Of a stretch of DNA of 64,000 nucleotides, positions 26,001 through 41,000 are shown piece by piece. This DNA comes from Mactromeris polynyma (Eukaryota > Mollusca > Bivalvia > Venerida > Mactridae), in assembly GCA_032209605.1 (NCBI GenBank), contig JASFXZ010000005.1:26090905-26154904 (forward strand). Reading direction: 5' to 3'. The notes under the pieces are model-generated. The model was given only the letters and a program-made list of their open reading frames with translations, had not been told where the DNA came from and searched no databases. How positions within the stretch are numbered: the first letter of the stretch is position 1; each line of letters begins with the position of its first letter. A program made the position numbers and the translations under genes.

Positions 26001-29000
26001 TTGACCTTGAAGATTGGCTTCTTCATCTGTTAGTATTATTTGCCAGACATTATCTCTCATCATTGTGTGCTAATTGTAACAGGCAGATTGTTTACATAAA
26101 TAGCATTTACTTGTTGTCAGTAATGGCAATTATTATGTTAATTGCTGGTTGGTTAATTTTGTACAGTAATTAACTCTTTATGTCCCATTATTGGAAATGT
26201 AAATATATCTAGTTCTGAAGTACCTGTAACTTGAAATGTGAATAATTATGGCCTTGCAGTATAAATAATGCAGATGCCCTATAGTAATCACCGTATGGGT
26301 CTGTCTGTTAGTTCATTGGTTTCGGCACAATAACTCAATAACTCAAGAAAGCTTGAGTCTATGTTCCTCAAATTTGATAGGCCTGCTGGTTATGACAAGT
26401 AGATGACCCTTTAGGCCAGAGATCAAGGTTATGTCATGTACACCATGGATACAAAACTGTTATTAAGGGACCTTCTATGGACAATGATTATACATGTAGT
26501 CCATTTCCATAATCTGCTGGGACTCTATTCTGGCTGGTTATTCTGTGATAATAAAAAAAAATAAGTACTATAATATTATGTCATCCATCTATGTTATAAA
26601 CATTACTCACAGTACTGTTTTATTTTCCTGTTTACAGTGTAAGTGGTTTTCACAATTGTGATTCTGAATGAGTTCTATTGTTCTCTGTTGGGTTCAGTGA
26701 TAAAACCACCATTGTATGATTGGAACAGTGCAATGAAGCATTCTACATTGATGTATGGTTTTCTGGATTCGGCTATTTCCCTGATGTGATTATTGTGTTG
26801 TGTAATTTATAGCCTGACCCTGGTTTCACTTAACATTTCTAAGTGATATTTTTCACTAGTCAATTTTTTTTAATTTGGAGATAATTAAAATTGCAACAGT
26901 CTCATCATTGACAGGGACGCTTGTATGTCTGTGACTCTAAATATATAGGTTATTGAAAATTCATGTTTGAGATCAATCTCAATCCAGAATTTTTGTGAAG
27001 TTGTCTGATGTCTTAGTTTTGTTGGTTCAAATGGAAGTTATTCCTGTTACAATAGCGTATGAGAAAAATGGGAAATTATATTGTGTAAGATAAACTTGTA
27101 CCTGATTCTGTTTTTACATAGTGAAAATGTGGAGGTTTGCATTTGTGAATTTCAGTTGTTCAAAATGAGAGTTAACGTTTTTGTCTGCTTCTTTATTATT
27201 ATGCACTACAACAGTCCTATATTCACCAAAAATCTCAAGTCTATTCTCACATTGAAATTTCACTTAAATTATGTGAGATTGCTCAAATACTATTACACAA
27301 CAGTTTAAGGAAATTTCAACTTTTGCTGTTGCTTAAAATATTTGAGATTGCTCTGAAGAATGCTTTATACATTGCGGATACTTCATGACTATAGAATTGA
27401 GCAAAAACTCCATTGAGTGGAAACCATGTTGATCTTAGTTTGAGGAAATACTCTGTATGTGATTTTTGTTGTAAATAGGAATGTATGTTTTGCATTTACT
27501 ACTCATTGAAGTCATCCCTATATTACTGATACTAACCAAACCATCGTCATTATGGTCACTTCTTACTTCGATTTTTTACCACTTGTGCTAGAAGCATACA
27601 TGAACTTAGCTTGTAGTTACACGTATATTGTTACATTGACAGGATACCGAACAATGATGATGAACAATATGACATTTATCAGTGACAATTACATACAACC
27701 TTCTCATTAGTTATCTGATATAGCTGGTTTTGACCCTTGGGTATCCAACGAAGGGACTCATTTTTGAATAATGTAAATGTCTGAACCAAATATACTGAGT
27801 TACGGAAATTTGCATAAAGCGTAAGTTTAGGTTGTCTGAAATTTGGAATAAAAGCTGTGTTGTGTAATGTTGTGTATTGTTAGCATAGGACGTATATAAA
27901 ACATTAGTTTCTAGAGACCAAAGTGCATATTTTGGAGGAAAGTATAAATGAATGAATACCAAAAGTGAAATTTGAAGTAGATAGTGAAAGACTAGATTCC
28001 AAAATAAGAATGAATGAATGAAACCAAAGAAATTATTGGAACCCAACTGTAAACAATTTAACCTAAGGAGACAAGCAAACAACTGTATGCTACTTGTTAC
28101 AAATTGAAATAACTATGAACTAAATGGAAGCTAAGAATGAAAGATGGAAACAAATAAATGAAACCAAATGTGATTGAAAAACGTACATAAGTGTATTAAA
28201 ACCCATTGTCTTGTGGCTGCATTTAACCTCATTCTTGTATACATTTGTCTGCTATTGAAATTATTACAAATGCCATGGACATAGTAAGACCACAATGGAC
28301 AAACCACATAGATTTTGTGCACAATGTCAAACATGTAAGGCATTGAAGAAGAATTACGTGTTTGGTAGAATGGGTCGTGTTATACCCGACCATGTACAAA
28401 CATGGTTTAACTCTCAGATGTTACCATTTGCTAGCATAGAGACTGTGGCAAAGGTTTGTATAATTGTATGCTGTCTTTGAAATGCGTTCTAGGTTTTGCT
28501 TTCCTTGGTCTGAGGTTGTAAATACAAATTTGGAGACCTTTCTCATAACTGGAGCTTCTGATTGGTTAGTTCTAAGCACAGTCTTAAAATTGACTGGTGG
28601 CACCAGCTACATTGGTAGGCTTGCCTTAAGACTCAGCTTATAATGTTTGGCCCTGAAAACTCATGATATTTAACAGGATATTTGCTGAAGATATTGTATA
28701 CATTTTAAGTTTTTACTGGCCTGTGTCTTCCGGCTAACTTCAGGGTTCTCACTTAAGACTCCTAATTATGCGTTTTGGACTCCTATTTTTTCCCTGGGAC
28801 TCCTGTATCTAGCAAAATTTCTTTGAAATTGCATTGAAGGACTGCAACTTTTTCTAAAAGCATGGTTTTGGACTCCTGTTTCCAAATCCTAGTGAGAACA
28901 CTGAACTTGCTCAACCCCTTTGAATATATACTCTCCAAATCTGCTCTGTAAAGTTATATACATTGAAATTTTACAATAATGCTACACTGAATCTTTAATG

Positions 29001-32000
29001 TGATACAGACCACCGTTAAGCTTTTGTGCATTCAGTGACTTGGTGAATTGTTCTGAATTCCTGTTTCTTTAACATATTGCTTGCAAGATTTTCCAAAACA
29101 TGGTTACATACTTATGGATAGCTATAATGGTTGATGTTATGGTAAAATACCAGCTGTTGGTGTTTGTCACTTAGTTATCTCAGCTCTGATTGTTACCGGA
29201 TAAAACACATTGCTATTAAGAGTGTTCATTCCTTTATTAACAACACACTTACTGAGACAGATGCCCATATATCCTGTCACTGTTTTCTACTGAATTTTGT
29301 TAGGGCTGTCTTACCACGCTATTATTTGAGTGCAACGGTACAATAAGACGTTACATTATAGTGTTGTGTGTCTCTGGTGATAAAATGCCATTACATTACC
29401 ACCAGAAAGAATTTCAGTTTTCTTTATTAATAAAACAGGATATTAAATTGTTTATTTTTAGATATTAATTTTCTATACAAATAATTTTTGCCCTTTTTCT
29501 AAGAGCTTTGAAATTTGTATATTCAATGTTTCGTTATGCTTAATTTTACTTCCGTTTTCTTTTCAATGTAGTTTAAGAATGATTTATCTGCAAAAAGATT
29601 TTAATGGTTTATATACTTAACATTTATCTGTGTATGAGTTTTTTAACATTGTCTTTACTGTTTCCCAGCTTTGCAACTGTCTGTAAACTAAAGACAGGTT
29701 AAGTGCAGGGTACCAGCAACAATTCAATCATAGAAGATTATAAAGATTTGTTATGATTTCATGATTTATGAGAAGTTTTTACTAAATAGTTTAATTTTAT
29801 GATTGGAATATTCCTGAAATCAGGTAATAGATGCTATTTGATGAAATTCTGGTGCTTTCAGCCATTAGCCATACTTTATCATGTTCTAAAGATTGATATC
29901 ATACCATGGATGTGGTGTGATAGGTCTGACAAAACCTTCCATGCCAATAGTTCCTGGTTCAATCCTCGAAATTACACAAAAGTAACAAAACAGAACATAC
30001 TGTAATTAAAAAGAACAATCACTAAGGTCTGTCACATTTGTCTATACTTCGCAGACATTAATTTACCCTTTGCAGATGGATGTGAATAGTTATTAAGTAA
30101 GCCATTGCTTATAATGAGCATTGAACGAAAAATGGAAAGTGATCTTTTTTTTTTTAATGCATCCCTATTTTTAGGCCATAGCATGTGCATATTCATTTAT
30201 GAAATCTTGAATAACTCAGAAACATCAATGGCTTACTTTACCTGTTGGAGTTACTCACTGTCACAGTGTAACACAAATTTGTTATCTATATTTCTTTATA
30301 TTCCAAGTTTAGACTTTGTAGTTTATCATTATTTATTTTTTCTACTTCCAGGGCGTTAACGGGTTTGAAGAATTGAAAAAGCACCTTAAACAAGGAAATG
30401 AATTTTGTAAAGAGATTGCATTTGTTATTCAAGAACGGTAAGAGAAAAAGTAAAAATACTACTTAATGTGGTATATACTGATATATTCGGAATATATCAG
30501 TATATATCAGTATATAGGAATAATTCCTATAAGATTCTTTATACCACATTGATTCAAAATGTTTGTTTTTTCAAAAAGGAAGCAACAAAAATATATGCCC
30601 GAATATTTTTCATACATCGTAATGTTTGTATTGTACTTGTAGGAGAAACGAGGTCAATATCCAAAAACTTGCAATAAAAATGCACTTGTGCTTAAATACA
30701 TGCATAATATATTATTCATAAATGTATATTTTAGTAGGAAAAAACACTGTCTACAATCCTAAAAACTTAAATAAAAGAGTACATATGATTATGAATCATC
30801 ATCTGATACGCAGTTTTTCGACTTGTAAGTGTAATAATATATGTACAATTGGTTTTATATGTCCCCTCAGATAAATACATGTACCTAGGATTGTTCCTTG
30901 TACATGTATCTAGATTGAAAATTACTTCCTACTTTCTGAGGCAATGGATATCTTGTGAAGACTAGAATTTCACATTTACAAGTTTATGAAAATATTTAAT
31001 AGCATACATAGATCATGCTAAAGTAAAAATGCATTTCAAACCCATATATTTATGTTTTACTAAATATAGAAACTTCATACATTATATGAAGAAATACTTT
31101 TCTGTGATTAGGAAGTTTAAAGTTTCTTCTTTGTTTGTTTACCTAAACAAAATCAGAACGTGGTATGTTATTGACTTCATGACTTGGCAGTCATACAATT
31201 GATCCTTTGCACAAGACATTGTTGTGTAAATTGCTTCAAAACTTTATGGAGATTCCAATGAAACTTCATACATATGTTCACTGTGAAGTGTAGATGTGTG
31301 TGACATATTTCTGTCCGTTCAAACAGTGCAGAGTAATGGCCCTTGTCTCCTCTGACGAAACAGTGATGCAGGGAAATTAAACTCTTGCAGGTTAACATCA
31401 TTACACCAGGCAAAGTAGTTGACACCTAATAATTCTGCAAAGTTGATAACGCCATGGCACTGGAAGCAACAGGGCCCTATGTTGCAACCCTGATCTATTC
31501 TGTCTTGTCTGCTATTTTTGGCATTGTTTTAATCAAGGGTTAGCAATGTGAACAACAAAGATGTCTTAGTGATTTTATTTCATGCATATTACTGTGTATG
31601 ATATTAACATTTTCAACAGTTTGTCTGAAATTGCCAAATCATTGATTATTTTGTACTTACCTGAGTACCTTTTTACTTGTTCATGGTTTCCGGCGGATGC
31701 ATTATGCCACTGGCTTCTTGATGAAACTTTTGCAACAGCAGGTTTCACAAATTCAATGCTTATGAAGGTTTCACTGTTTATAGATCTAGTGTAGCATTAT
31801 TGTAAATTTCATGTATATAACTTTACAGAGCGGATTTGGAGAGTACATATTCAAAGGGGTTGAGTAAGTTATCTGGAAGATTGGTCAAGTTTTCTCAACA
31901 TAGTATTGGGTAAGTCTTAGATCTTTTGAAAGACTTAAAGAAATTAAATTTCAGTGACAAAGATCTGTTATACTTCAGATTGCAATGTTACATTTATACC

Positions 32001-35000
32001 AGTTTATATAAGCTCGATGTTGATGAAAGCACTATGCTTATTTGAATCATGCTAGAGTGTCTGACAGTTTATTCCGCACGCTGACCACTCCCTAATCATG
32101 ACAAGATTTGTGTCCCAGTTTTATTGCTTTGTCTCCTCTTGTTTAAGTAAGGTTGTTGTACTGTAGTATATATGCATTTGTATCTGTGTATCGAATATAC
32201 TTCATACTTGATATTAGTGATGTTGCGATGCTACAATATTCATGAAATCTAAAGATAGATACTAGCAGTCGGGTACTGCAATTGGACATTTTCATAAGAA
32301 TGTTCTCAGCATAAGATTAACTTGTCAATGTTGTTCGGTGCTCTATAATGATACTGGCAGACAAGATGGACTCACTGCACTGTAGTAATTAGTAATATAT
32401 TTACTGCTAATGTGTTATGTACCAAATGCTGTATCAGTAATATGAAAACACTACTGGACATTTATAATCATTGTAATCGGTCACAGCTTTTATTTGGACA
32501 AAAATCGAAGCGAGCGACCTCGGACGCCATATTGTTTACCTTAGATTTAGGTCAAAAGTAGTTCCGTCATCAATGAAAATTTGGACGTTCATACTTGTGT
32601 GAACGCCTCCGATTAGCCAATCAGAATGCAGAATTAAGTTACGTCATCAATACAATGAAATTTGGACGTTCATGCATGTATGAACGCCTCCGATTAGCCA
32701 ATCAGAATGCAGAGATTTGCTGAATTTGGAATTATATAATAATGATGATTGTAACATAAAATATTAAAGAATGATTATTATTGTTGTTTCAACCTTCATA
32801 TATTATAAATGTTAGATGAGAATAAGTCTCCATATTACTGGGAAAGTAGTTCAAACTATGACATCTAATGTCACAGCTAAGCGACCAATTACAAGTGTTG
32901 AGTTGTGTATAAATGTTTGATATTATTGGTATATTGTTTTCAGTACATTAACAGAGGGATGGAAAGCAGTTGCAATAAGTATGGAGGTTGAGGCTGATTT
33001 ACACAAGTACGTATATCTACTGTATTTACACATTATACATGTACCTATGTAATATTTAGGGTTAGCTTCTGTTAAGTCATACAGACCCAGGCCTAGGCAT
33101 TACCAGTATTGTGGTAAATTAAAACAATATGAATGACCAAAAGAATGCTATTAAAACTACAAATCTCCTCAAATGCATGAAAATTTCACATTCTGTGTAG
33201 TTTTGTTTATTAGCTTGTCTGTTTGTTTTTTTAAAAGAATGAAGAGCTATTGTCATAGCTTGATCATTGTTTTCTGTGTCCAGAAAAATGAAACATATTG
33301 TGTAGAGATCAGTTTCTGGGAAAGTGCTAGTCCCAGTGATAATGCAAACTTCAAGCAAATGTCTGCATCCACTCACAGTGCCCCTGTTTTTGTTGTATTA
33401 ATATTTGACTTGCTACAATTCACATAATCCTTTAGTAAAACTGATTAATGGGCCATAATCTATCAACAGTCTACATTTCAAAGTGTTGGGTATATTCTCC
33501 TCAGGGGAACATTCCTGAAAGACGTGCTTAGAACATTTTCACTTTCAAAAAATTCTCTCTAAGTTGTGGCATTCATCATTTTCTGGCTGTCTATGTCATT
33601 GCCATCTTATTTACCAGAAATGTTTTACTTTGCTTGGAATGTTCTCAACAACACCTTCATGAATATCCCCCCCCCATCAGTGCCCTTCCTATATTGCATT
33701 TCAATCATTGCACTGCAGTCTCAAATTGTCTGTTTCTTTAGTATTGATCTAATACTGTTAGCTGTCATATTTTGATTGGATTTAATGCTTTTAGCTGATA
33801 GATCTATATTTTGTATTGGTATAATCATTCATGTTTAGTTGTTAAATGATATTTTTTCTTTTTGTAGAAATTTAGGCACTGCCCTATCAGAAGACATATC
33901 AAAGCCATTGAAACAATTGGTAGAAGGTCAAAGTAAAGCCAGGAGACCAGTAAGTATTTTACATGTTCCCAACAATCTGAAAGTCTTGGATTAGAGTGGT
34001 TAATTATATGACTGTATAAAACTATTATATATGACTGTATAAAACTATTGAACCACTATGGTGTACATCATATCATGGTATGTTATACTGTTACCGTTGG
34101 TGTCATAAGGTCATTATCTGAATTTAATGCCCTCTTACCAGCTGGCTTCATTTATTTTGAATCCTTTCTCCGACCATGAGCAGTTTAGAATAATTGTGTT
34201 AAGAAATGGTTACAGGAATAAGGACCTAATACCCTGCTTTAACATTGTGATTTACCCTGCCTGAAAGCTTTCTTTATGTTGAGTTTGTCAATTTCCTGTT
34301 CAGGGTCAACATCACTGTCGTTATTGGGGTTAAATGTTTGAAATAACAATACCAGTATCATTCTTTCATGAAAATTTCAGATTGAATCTACTGTTGATAA
34401 AGTATTGCGGACATTAACAGAAAAAAGGACAGAAGAACTGAGGGTTTGTATTTTTTTCTAGGTATCTTTTTATTCTACAGTATAACATAATAATCAAATG
34501 CCTGTAAATTAGTTTGTTTATTTATTACTTTGTCTTTCTGTCTGAAACTGTTCGTGTCTTAACTGTAAACGGTGAAACTTGACACAAATTTTAAGCATGA
34601 TAAGAAGATAGTGCTTTATGCAAGAGTCAGGTCTATACCATAATGTCAAGGTCACTGGCAATGACACTCTAACATGGGGCATTTGTCACTTACTAATGAC
34701 ATCAAGTCTACAAAAAGGTAGCCTGATTTACAGTGTCTCTAAACTTGTCTTCAAAAATCTGTCTGCAGCCTTAAAAGTTTACTTTAAACTATTTTGTAAA
34801 ACCTTAATATTTATTCAGATGTGAAGTTAATTTTTCATGTATTTTACAGTCAAAAAAATCAGCATATGATTGTGCAAAGACTCATGAAAAAGCTGAAGAA
34901 GTAAAACAGGGAAAAATTAAGACTGAAAAAGATTTGAGCAAGGTTTGTTGATTTAATTTTAATCATATTGCAGGGTTGTTGCAAATAATTGGAACTAGTC

Positions 35001-38000
35001 CTGTACCGAAATCAATTACAATACTTTTGTCCCAAACTTGCGTATATACAAATGTCTTATGTTCCTATCCACAAAGACCCTTTATGTCTTGCTTTCACTA
35101 AGATAGATTATTGTAGATTTTGTCCTCTGTGTGACTGAAAATACGTTTTGTTTCATTTCTGAAATTTTACATAATGTATGACTCCATGCAAGCAAGTATC
35201 AAGGATTTGGTGCATAACTATTGTAACTTAATTTTGGGAAGTTTGTTATGTGCATATAAATAAAGAAGGATACCTGCTTGTCCAATTGACTCCTATAATG
35301 GCCAATGTTTTTGTATTGAATTGTTCCTTATCAGAATTAAATATTTTGCTGCGTTTGTGTCTATGTTTCTGCATATTGAGAAGACCACATCTGACTGAAA
35401 AATGCTTTTTCTGCATTATTGAAAATGCGACTTTGACATTTTGTTTAGACTGAAAAGAAACAGAAGCAAGCATTTGATGCATTAAGGAAGGCAGACAAGC
35501 ATTATTGTGAATGTTGTGAAAAAGCTGAGGTTGCTAGACAAGAATGGGACTTCACTGTACATAAGGTATGCTATCAGTTTATTATTTTCATAAAAATGAA
35601 CGTCTTGTTCTTTTATGTGATGCAGTCATCCAGTTTGCTTGTTGAGGGCCATTGGTTGTTCCAAGGTGGCCTCACCTGTGAGTGAAGTAATACCATTGCT
35701 GCTGTAAAATTTCAGCTTCATTGATTTATCTCCCCTTCAGCTCTACAACACAGTGAGGGATTTGAAGGTCTCTATAACTGCCCTCATGTTTAAAATAAGA
35801 TCCACTTAACCTTGACCTGAGAGAAGTCTTTTTAACAAAGATGAAAAATCAGACAACACTAAATGTTAGAAGAATTGTTGGAACAGCTTTTTCTGTAAAT
35901 TTGATCATTAACTACTAGTTTTATCACTATGAACTGATCTGCGTGAGCTGAGAGAGGTCTCTTCACAATATCTATGGTAGTTAGAGGGAAAAGTGCAGAA
36001 TTTTGCTGGAATAAGTCATTTTTACTTAAATTTAATGACAAAACTTACCTAGTCCTCGCAATCAACTAATATGCATAACAAGTTTACTTTTGTAGCATGA
36101 AACAATTTCAGAATTATAATATTAAAATTATTTGATATGAAAATCCTATTGGTTTTGACAGGCTACAGGATATATGGATGGTATGATATCTGAAAATTCC
36201 TTACCTTTATGATTAATTATTGAATTCACATGATTTTCAGGCAAATGCACAGCTGCAGGCTCTAGAAGAGGAAAGAATCAACAAAATGAATGACCATTTA
36301 AATCAGTATAACTGTAATATCTCAGTTCTTGGTCCAAAATTAACTCAGGTAAGAATAAGGCTAGGAATCGACAGTTCTGAACATTTGAGGTAGAGACAAA
36401 TCTCAGTTGAGATTTTGTCCAAGTTTGTAAAACTGAGTTTAGAGACCAGTCTCTGAACTCGATGATCTTGTTTGGTTTTTTCTGATCACAATCAGAAAAT
36501 TGACCAGGGAATGGCTGCATTCTGATATTTGTATTCAAACTTGGTTTAATAAGCTCAAACCCTTACCATCAACATAAGCATGCTCTGTCCATCATCTTAT
36601 GAGGTCTAACCTGGGATTGGATCTCAAAGAACCAGATTGGATCAGAACCAGGCTGTAACTGAATATTTTACATTTATACTGACTGAAATAAAACTTCCTG
36701 ATTTTTTTAGTATTTGCGATTATTTATCGTCGCCACTGGTTTCCTATATGAGCGACACCTCCAGACGTAGGTCAGTCATTTTAGATTTTGGAGGATAGTG
36801 CATGATACAGAAGATGCCCCAGTTCCAGAAGCACATCTGGTTCTTGAAAGCATCGTACACGGGACCTTGGTTTTTCAAAGTCTCATCCGAAAGACTGTTA
36901 GTGCTGTCAAGTGGTGGAGCGGGGAATCGAACCTTCGATCCCTGGATTACTAGTCAAGCGCGATACCTCTGGACAACGGATCTGCTACAAAACTACATGA
37001 AAATTGTCTTAAATACTACAATTTAACTTTTTGTTTTTAATAATGGACATTTCATTATAATATTTCAATATTTCATTATGTGTACTCACTGCTTCTTTTG
37101 TTCTACTTTACAGAGTTGTGATAAATTAAATGAAATGGTAACAGCTGTAGATGTAAGCAGTGATATAAGAAACATCGCTAATCAACGAGGTTCAATGCAA
37201 TATACTCCTGAACAAATACTCATTGACTGCTATGTTAGTATTATACATGTGATATTTTATGCCCTGAATGGCTGGTATAATGTCAGTGCGCTATCCATCT
37301 GTTCATTAGTAGTTAATTCATCATTTCCCTGATATTACTTCTAAACTTTTTCAGGGATTCTAATGAAACTTAAGCAAGTAAAGATTCAAATTCCTCCCTA
37401 GCAATTTTTGTGTATAATTCCATTTAATGAAAGACAACTCTCTACATCAAATTATGACACTCAAACAGCGTACTAACATTGCAGATTACCTCCCTTGAGC
37501 AGTCTTGACTATTGGAGAAGCAAACAAGTCATTGTTATTTACTCCTCATATGACATTATAATTGTTGACACCTTCAGACAGCTCTAATTACAACTATTTA
37601 TTTTCCTGTCGACCATTGACGAGAAAATCTTCTTGTGCTTGGATTTAATTCAAAACAAAGAGTAACTAACTTGTAATTGGAAGTCAGATATGCAAAGTTA
37701 TGGACAAGATGATGGCATTATACCACATGGTTAAAAATTAGCCAGATGCAGGCTAAATTTCACATTGTTATTTGTCAAATCCTTAATATTAATCCTCATA
37801 CTTCTGAAATATCAATCAGTGAATAAGTTTATACAATTGAATGATTCTTTGTGTGTATATGTGCATATATTTGACAGTTATAGCATATGAATTATGCAAC
37901 TGTCAGAGAACATTGCCTTCTCAATAACAAATAATCTGTCTTTTCTCTGAAAATGTTGCTCGAGAAAGTGACCACTGTATTGAGATCCTCGGGGCGGACT

Positions 38001-41000
38001 GCTGCCTTACTGCATGTACATGTATTTATGTAATTTTTTATATTTCAGGCAGAAGACAAACAGTTTACTATGAAAGCTGACAGACGGAAAATAGCATTAC
38101 AACATTATATTTTACAAATAGGACAATCTATTGAAAGAGAGAGGAAGGGCAGAGAAGGTACTCTATATATTACCTTTTTATTGTATTTTTGAGGGAATGC
38201 TGTGGGAAAATATGTTATTTAGTCTTATTTCATCTTGAAATAAATCAATTGAACTCTGTCACTCTCACATAAGCATCTTTTTCAGTCTGGAAGTTTATGT
38301 TTAAAATGTTTACCATTGGCTATGCATGTTATTGCTACGAGTAGACTCCATCTCTGTTTGACTGAAAAATTGTTGATGGGACTGAACACACTAGTATTAT
38401 CCTTTTATCATCCGATTTATCTGTTTCATATTCTAGGTGTTGAAAAGTTAGTCAGTGTGTACAAAGAAAGACCAAATTTTGCTGATCAAGATGCACAAGA
38501 TGATGCCAAACAAAGACTCAACCAGGTAAACTTCTTACCTTGTATTATAATTTTTATTTGTGAACGCAATACAATATAATCCTACTTTATGTTTCATTAA
38601 AATCCTAATGGCGCAAAATGTATGTGATTATCAAATACACATTTGTGTAATTGATACATTTTGCTGTCCTGTATGTGATTGTCAAATACACATTTGTGTA
38701 ATTGATACATTTTGCTGTCCTGTATGTGATTGTCAAATACACATTTGTGTAATTGATACATTTTGCTGTCCTGTATGTGATTGTCAAATACACATTTGTG
38801 TAATTGATACATTTTGCTGTCCTGTATGTGATTGTCAAATACACATTTGTGTAATTGATACATTTTGCTGTCCTGTATGTGATTGTCAAATACACATTTG
38901 TGTAATTGATACATTTTGCTGTCCTGTATGTGATTGTCAAATACACATTTGTGTAATTGATACATTTTGTTGTCCTGTATGTGATTGTCAAATACACATT
39001 TGTGTAATTGATACATTTTGCTGTCCTTCGTTACAGATAATGCATATGACAATTAAATTACAATCATTGATTCTCTGCAAAAACTGGTAGTAAAGGTCTG
39101 TGAAAAGATATAGATGTTGTTTAACATTTTGAATCTGATTAGTCTCTTTTTTTCATGCGTCTTTACTTTTTATAACTTCATACTTTTATAGGTTTTTTTT
39201 TAAACTTGGTCAATGGAAATCGTCACCTCTTGTTTTAAAATTGATGCCCTGTGGATATCTGCTTAAAATTCTTCTGTTTGAAAATCCCATTGTTTTACTC
39301 TTTTAGGTGATTTTTATGACCAATTTTCTTGAGGCAAATCATTTCAAGATTGCAACATTCTTAGCAGAGCAAGACGGATCAGTAAAACCTGCACATAAAT
39401 TCTCTAATTATATTGAAAAAACTCGAGACAAACAGGTAAGATTTTTAGTTTTTTTTAATTTATGAGGCATTTATGTAATTTATCTTTGTAGTCTTTCTAA
39501 TAATTTATGAGGCATATTGGTTATTCATTAATTTGTTAGTTCCTCAGTTTCAATGGATTCCAATGATACCTTACACAATGTTAAGTGTGATGAATAAGTG
39601 TGTTTTGTGATATCAGTTGTAGCCTTTAAATTAGATGGACATAATGAGACTTGCAGCTGTACAATTTGGATGAATTATATAAAATGCCTTTGTTGTCCAT
39701 CTAATTAGTTCAGTATGTGGAGGGCTGGGCTGTCACCCGAGAGATCCAGGTTCATTTCCCAGACAGGGCAGGTCTTCTGTGACATTTGGCTATGGTCATT
39801 TGTCTTCCCCCTTCTGATTCATCTTAGGTAGTTGTGAGCAGCTTGCAGTAGGGCTTGCAAGTTAGTACTAGTTGCTAATTTATGTCAGGAAAACTGGTTA
39901 GGTCTACTGACTGCCGTGTATAACGGAACAAATGTTGTTAAACCCATTAAAAAAAAAACCTTTTGCTATCAAATTAATATTTATTTATTCACTTTCACCA
40001 GGGAATGATGATGAGTGTATTAAAGTTACCAATGAATCTTGCGACAGAGGGTAAGACAGGATATGATGTCACAAATGTTGCAATAGGAGCATTAGCTGGA
40101 GATGAACCATTTGGTAAGTTTTGATCACATAACATTTCTACCTGCTTCTAGCCTGTAACTGATTGTTACTCCACATTCCAAGGCATTCTGATTATTACCT
40201 AACCTTGGTGGCATGGTTTGGTAGGAGAATTAATGTGGATTAGTGCAATATATGGATGTTTTCATTTACATTTTTTGTACAAGATACACTAATTGAATTT
40301 TTTATTTGATACGTTATATTTGGACTAACATGTTCCAAAGTCTATAAATTTAATAAAAAGGTACGTTGAATTGCACTGTTGTTCATTTGATATTGGATCA
40401 GATTTCAATTAGTTTAGCGATATATACATTTATATTATGTAAGATTTGTAGTGGGGGTTGTACACTCACAGTTGTACATGAGCTCTGTAACAGATGTTAC
40501 GGGATTCATATTCTTCATATATGAGTTTTTCCTACTTTAGATGATGATGAATTCGATGATGCTCCTTCACCTGAACCTCAGAAGATCATTGGCCGATGTA
40601 AGGCACTGTTTGACTATGAGTCGCCACAACAAGATGAACTAGTCTTACATCTAGGTAAATATTTCCCTTCGTGTTGGTATTCCTTTAGTTACTGGGCAAA
40701 AAACTTGAGCATTTACTTTCTCATGACTACATGCCTTTGTGTGCCTAACAAAATAAATTACAACAATATTGCAATCTGTTGTACTGCTACATACCTGCTA
40801 TCAAACTTAAACCTTTCCTGATAAATTGGCTCCAACCTCCAGTGATTTGCCAAGTCAGCAATGTCAAACACCCTTGATTGTGAGGCAGATTATGTGTCAA
40901 CTATAAGAATGCACAGTGGTTTAAGGGGAGAGCTGTGGACATCTATTCAGGTTATTGGTTCAAATTCCACTACAGATGATATTTTCACAACAGTCTTCGG

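Larger units (their letters stand above)
11096..30351 (+). other. NOSTRIN intron 1 (19.3 kb), no nested gene recognised
   Basis: It runs from the GTAAGT donor at 11096 to the acceptor before 30352. I found no convincing exon on either strand. It hosts several repeats listed separately. The remaining stretches (for example 12640-14860, 18780-25830, 26490-28740, 28910-30350) are AT-rich and show nothing I can name. Open frames inside it, the longest 19148-19609 on the minus strand, have no recognisable domain. Confidence 0.6.

Noticed and set aside
28295..28480. 61-aa open frame followed by a GT, looking like an exon
   Set aside because: No matching acceptor-linked exon continues the frame, no similarity recognised, and the real NOSTRIN exon 2 is in phase with 11033-11095 without it.
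29875..29985. tRNA-like element in NOSTRIN intron 1
   Set aside because: Only a weak B-box match (tggttcaatcctc) is seen; the A box is not convincing.
38621..39028. CRISPR-like array
   Set aside because: The units abut with no variable spacers and the genome is eukaryotic. The same applies to 43528-43748.
38560..39090. 176-aa cysteine-rich repeat protein, and two minus-strand counterparts
   Set aside because: All are translations of the 51-bp minisatellite inside a NOSTRIN intron; the unit length being a multiple of 3 keeps them open.
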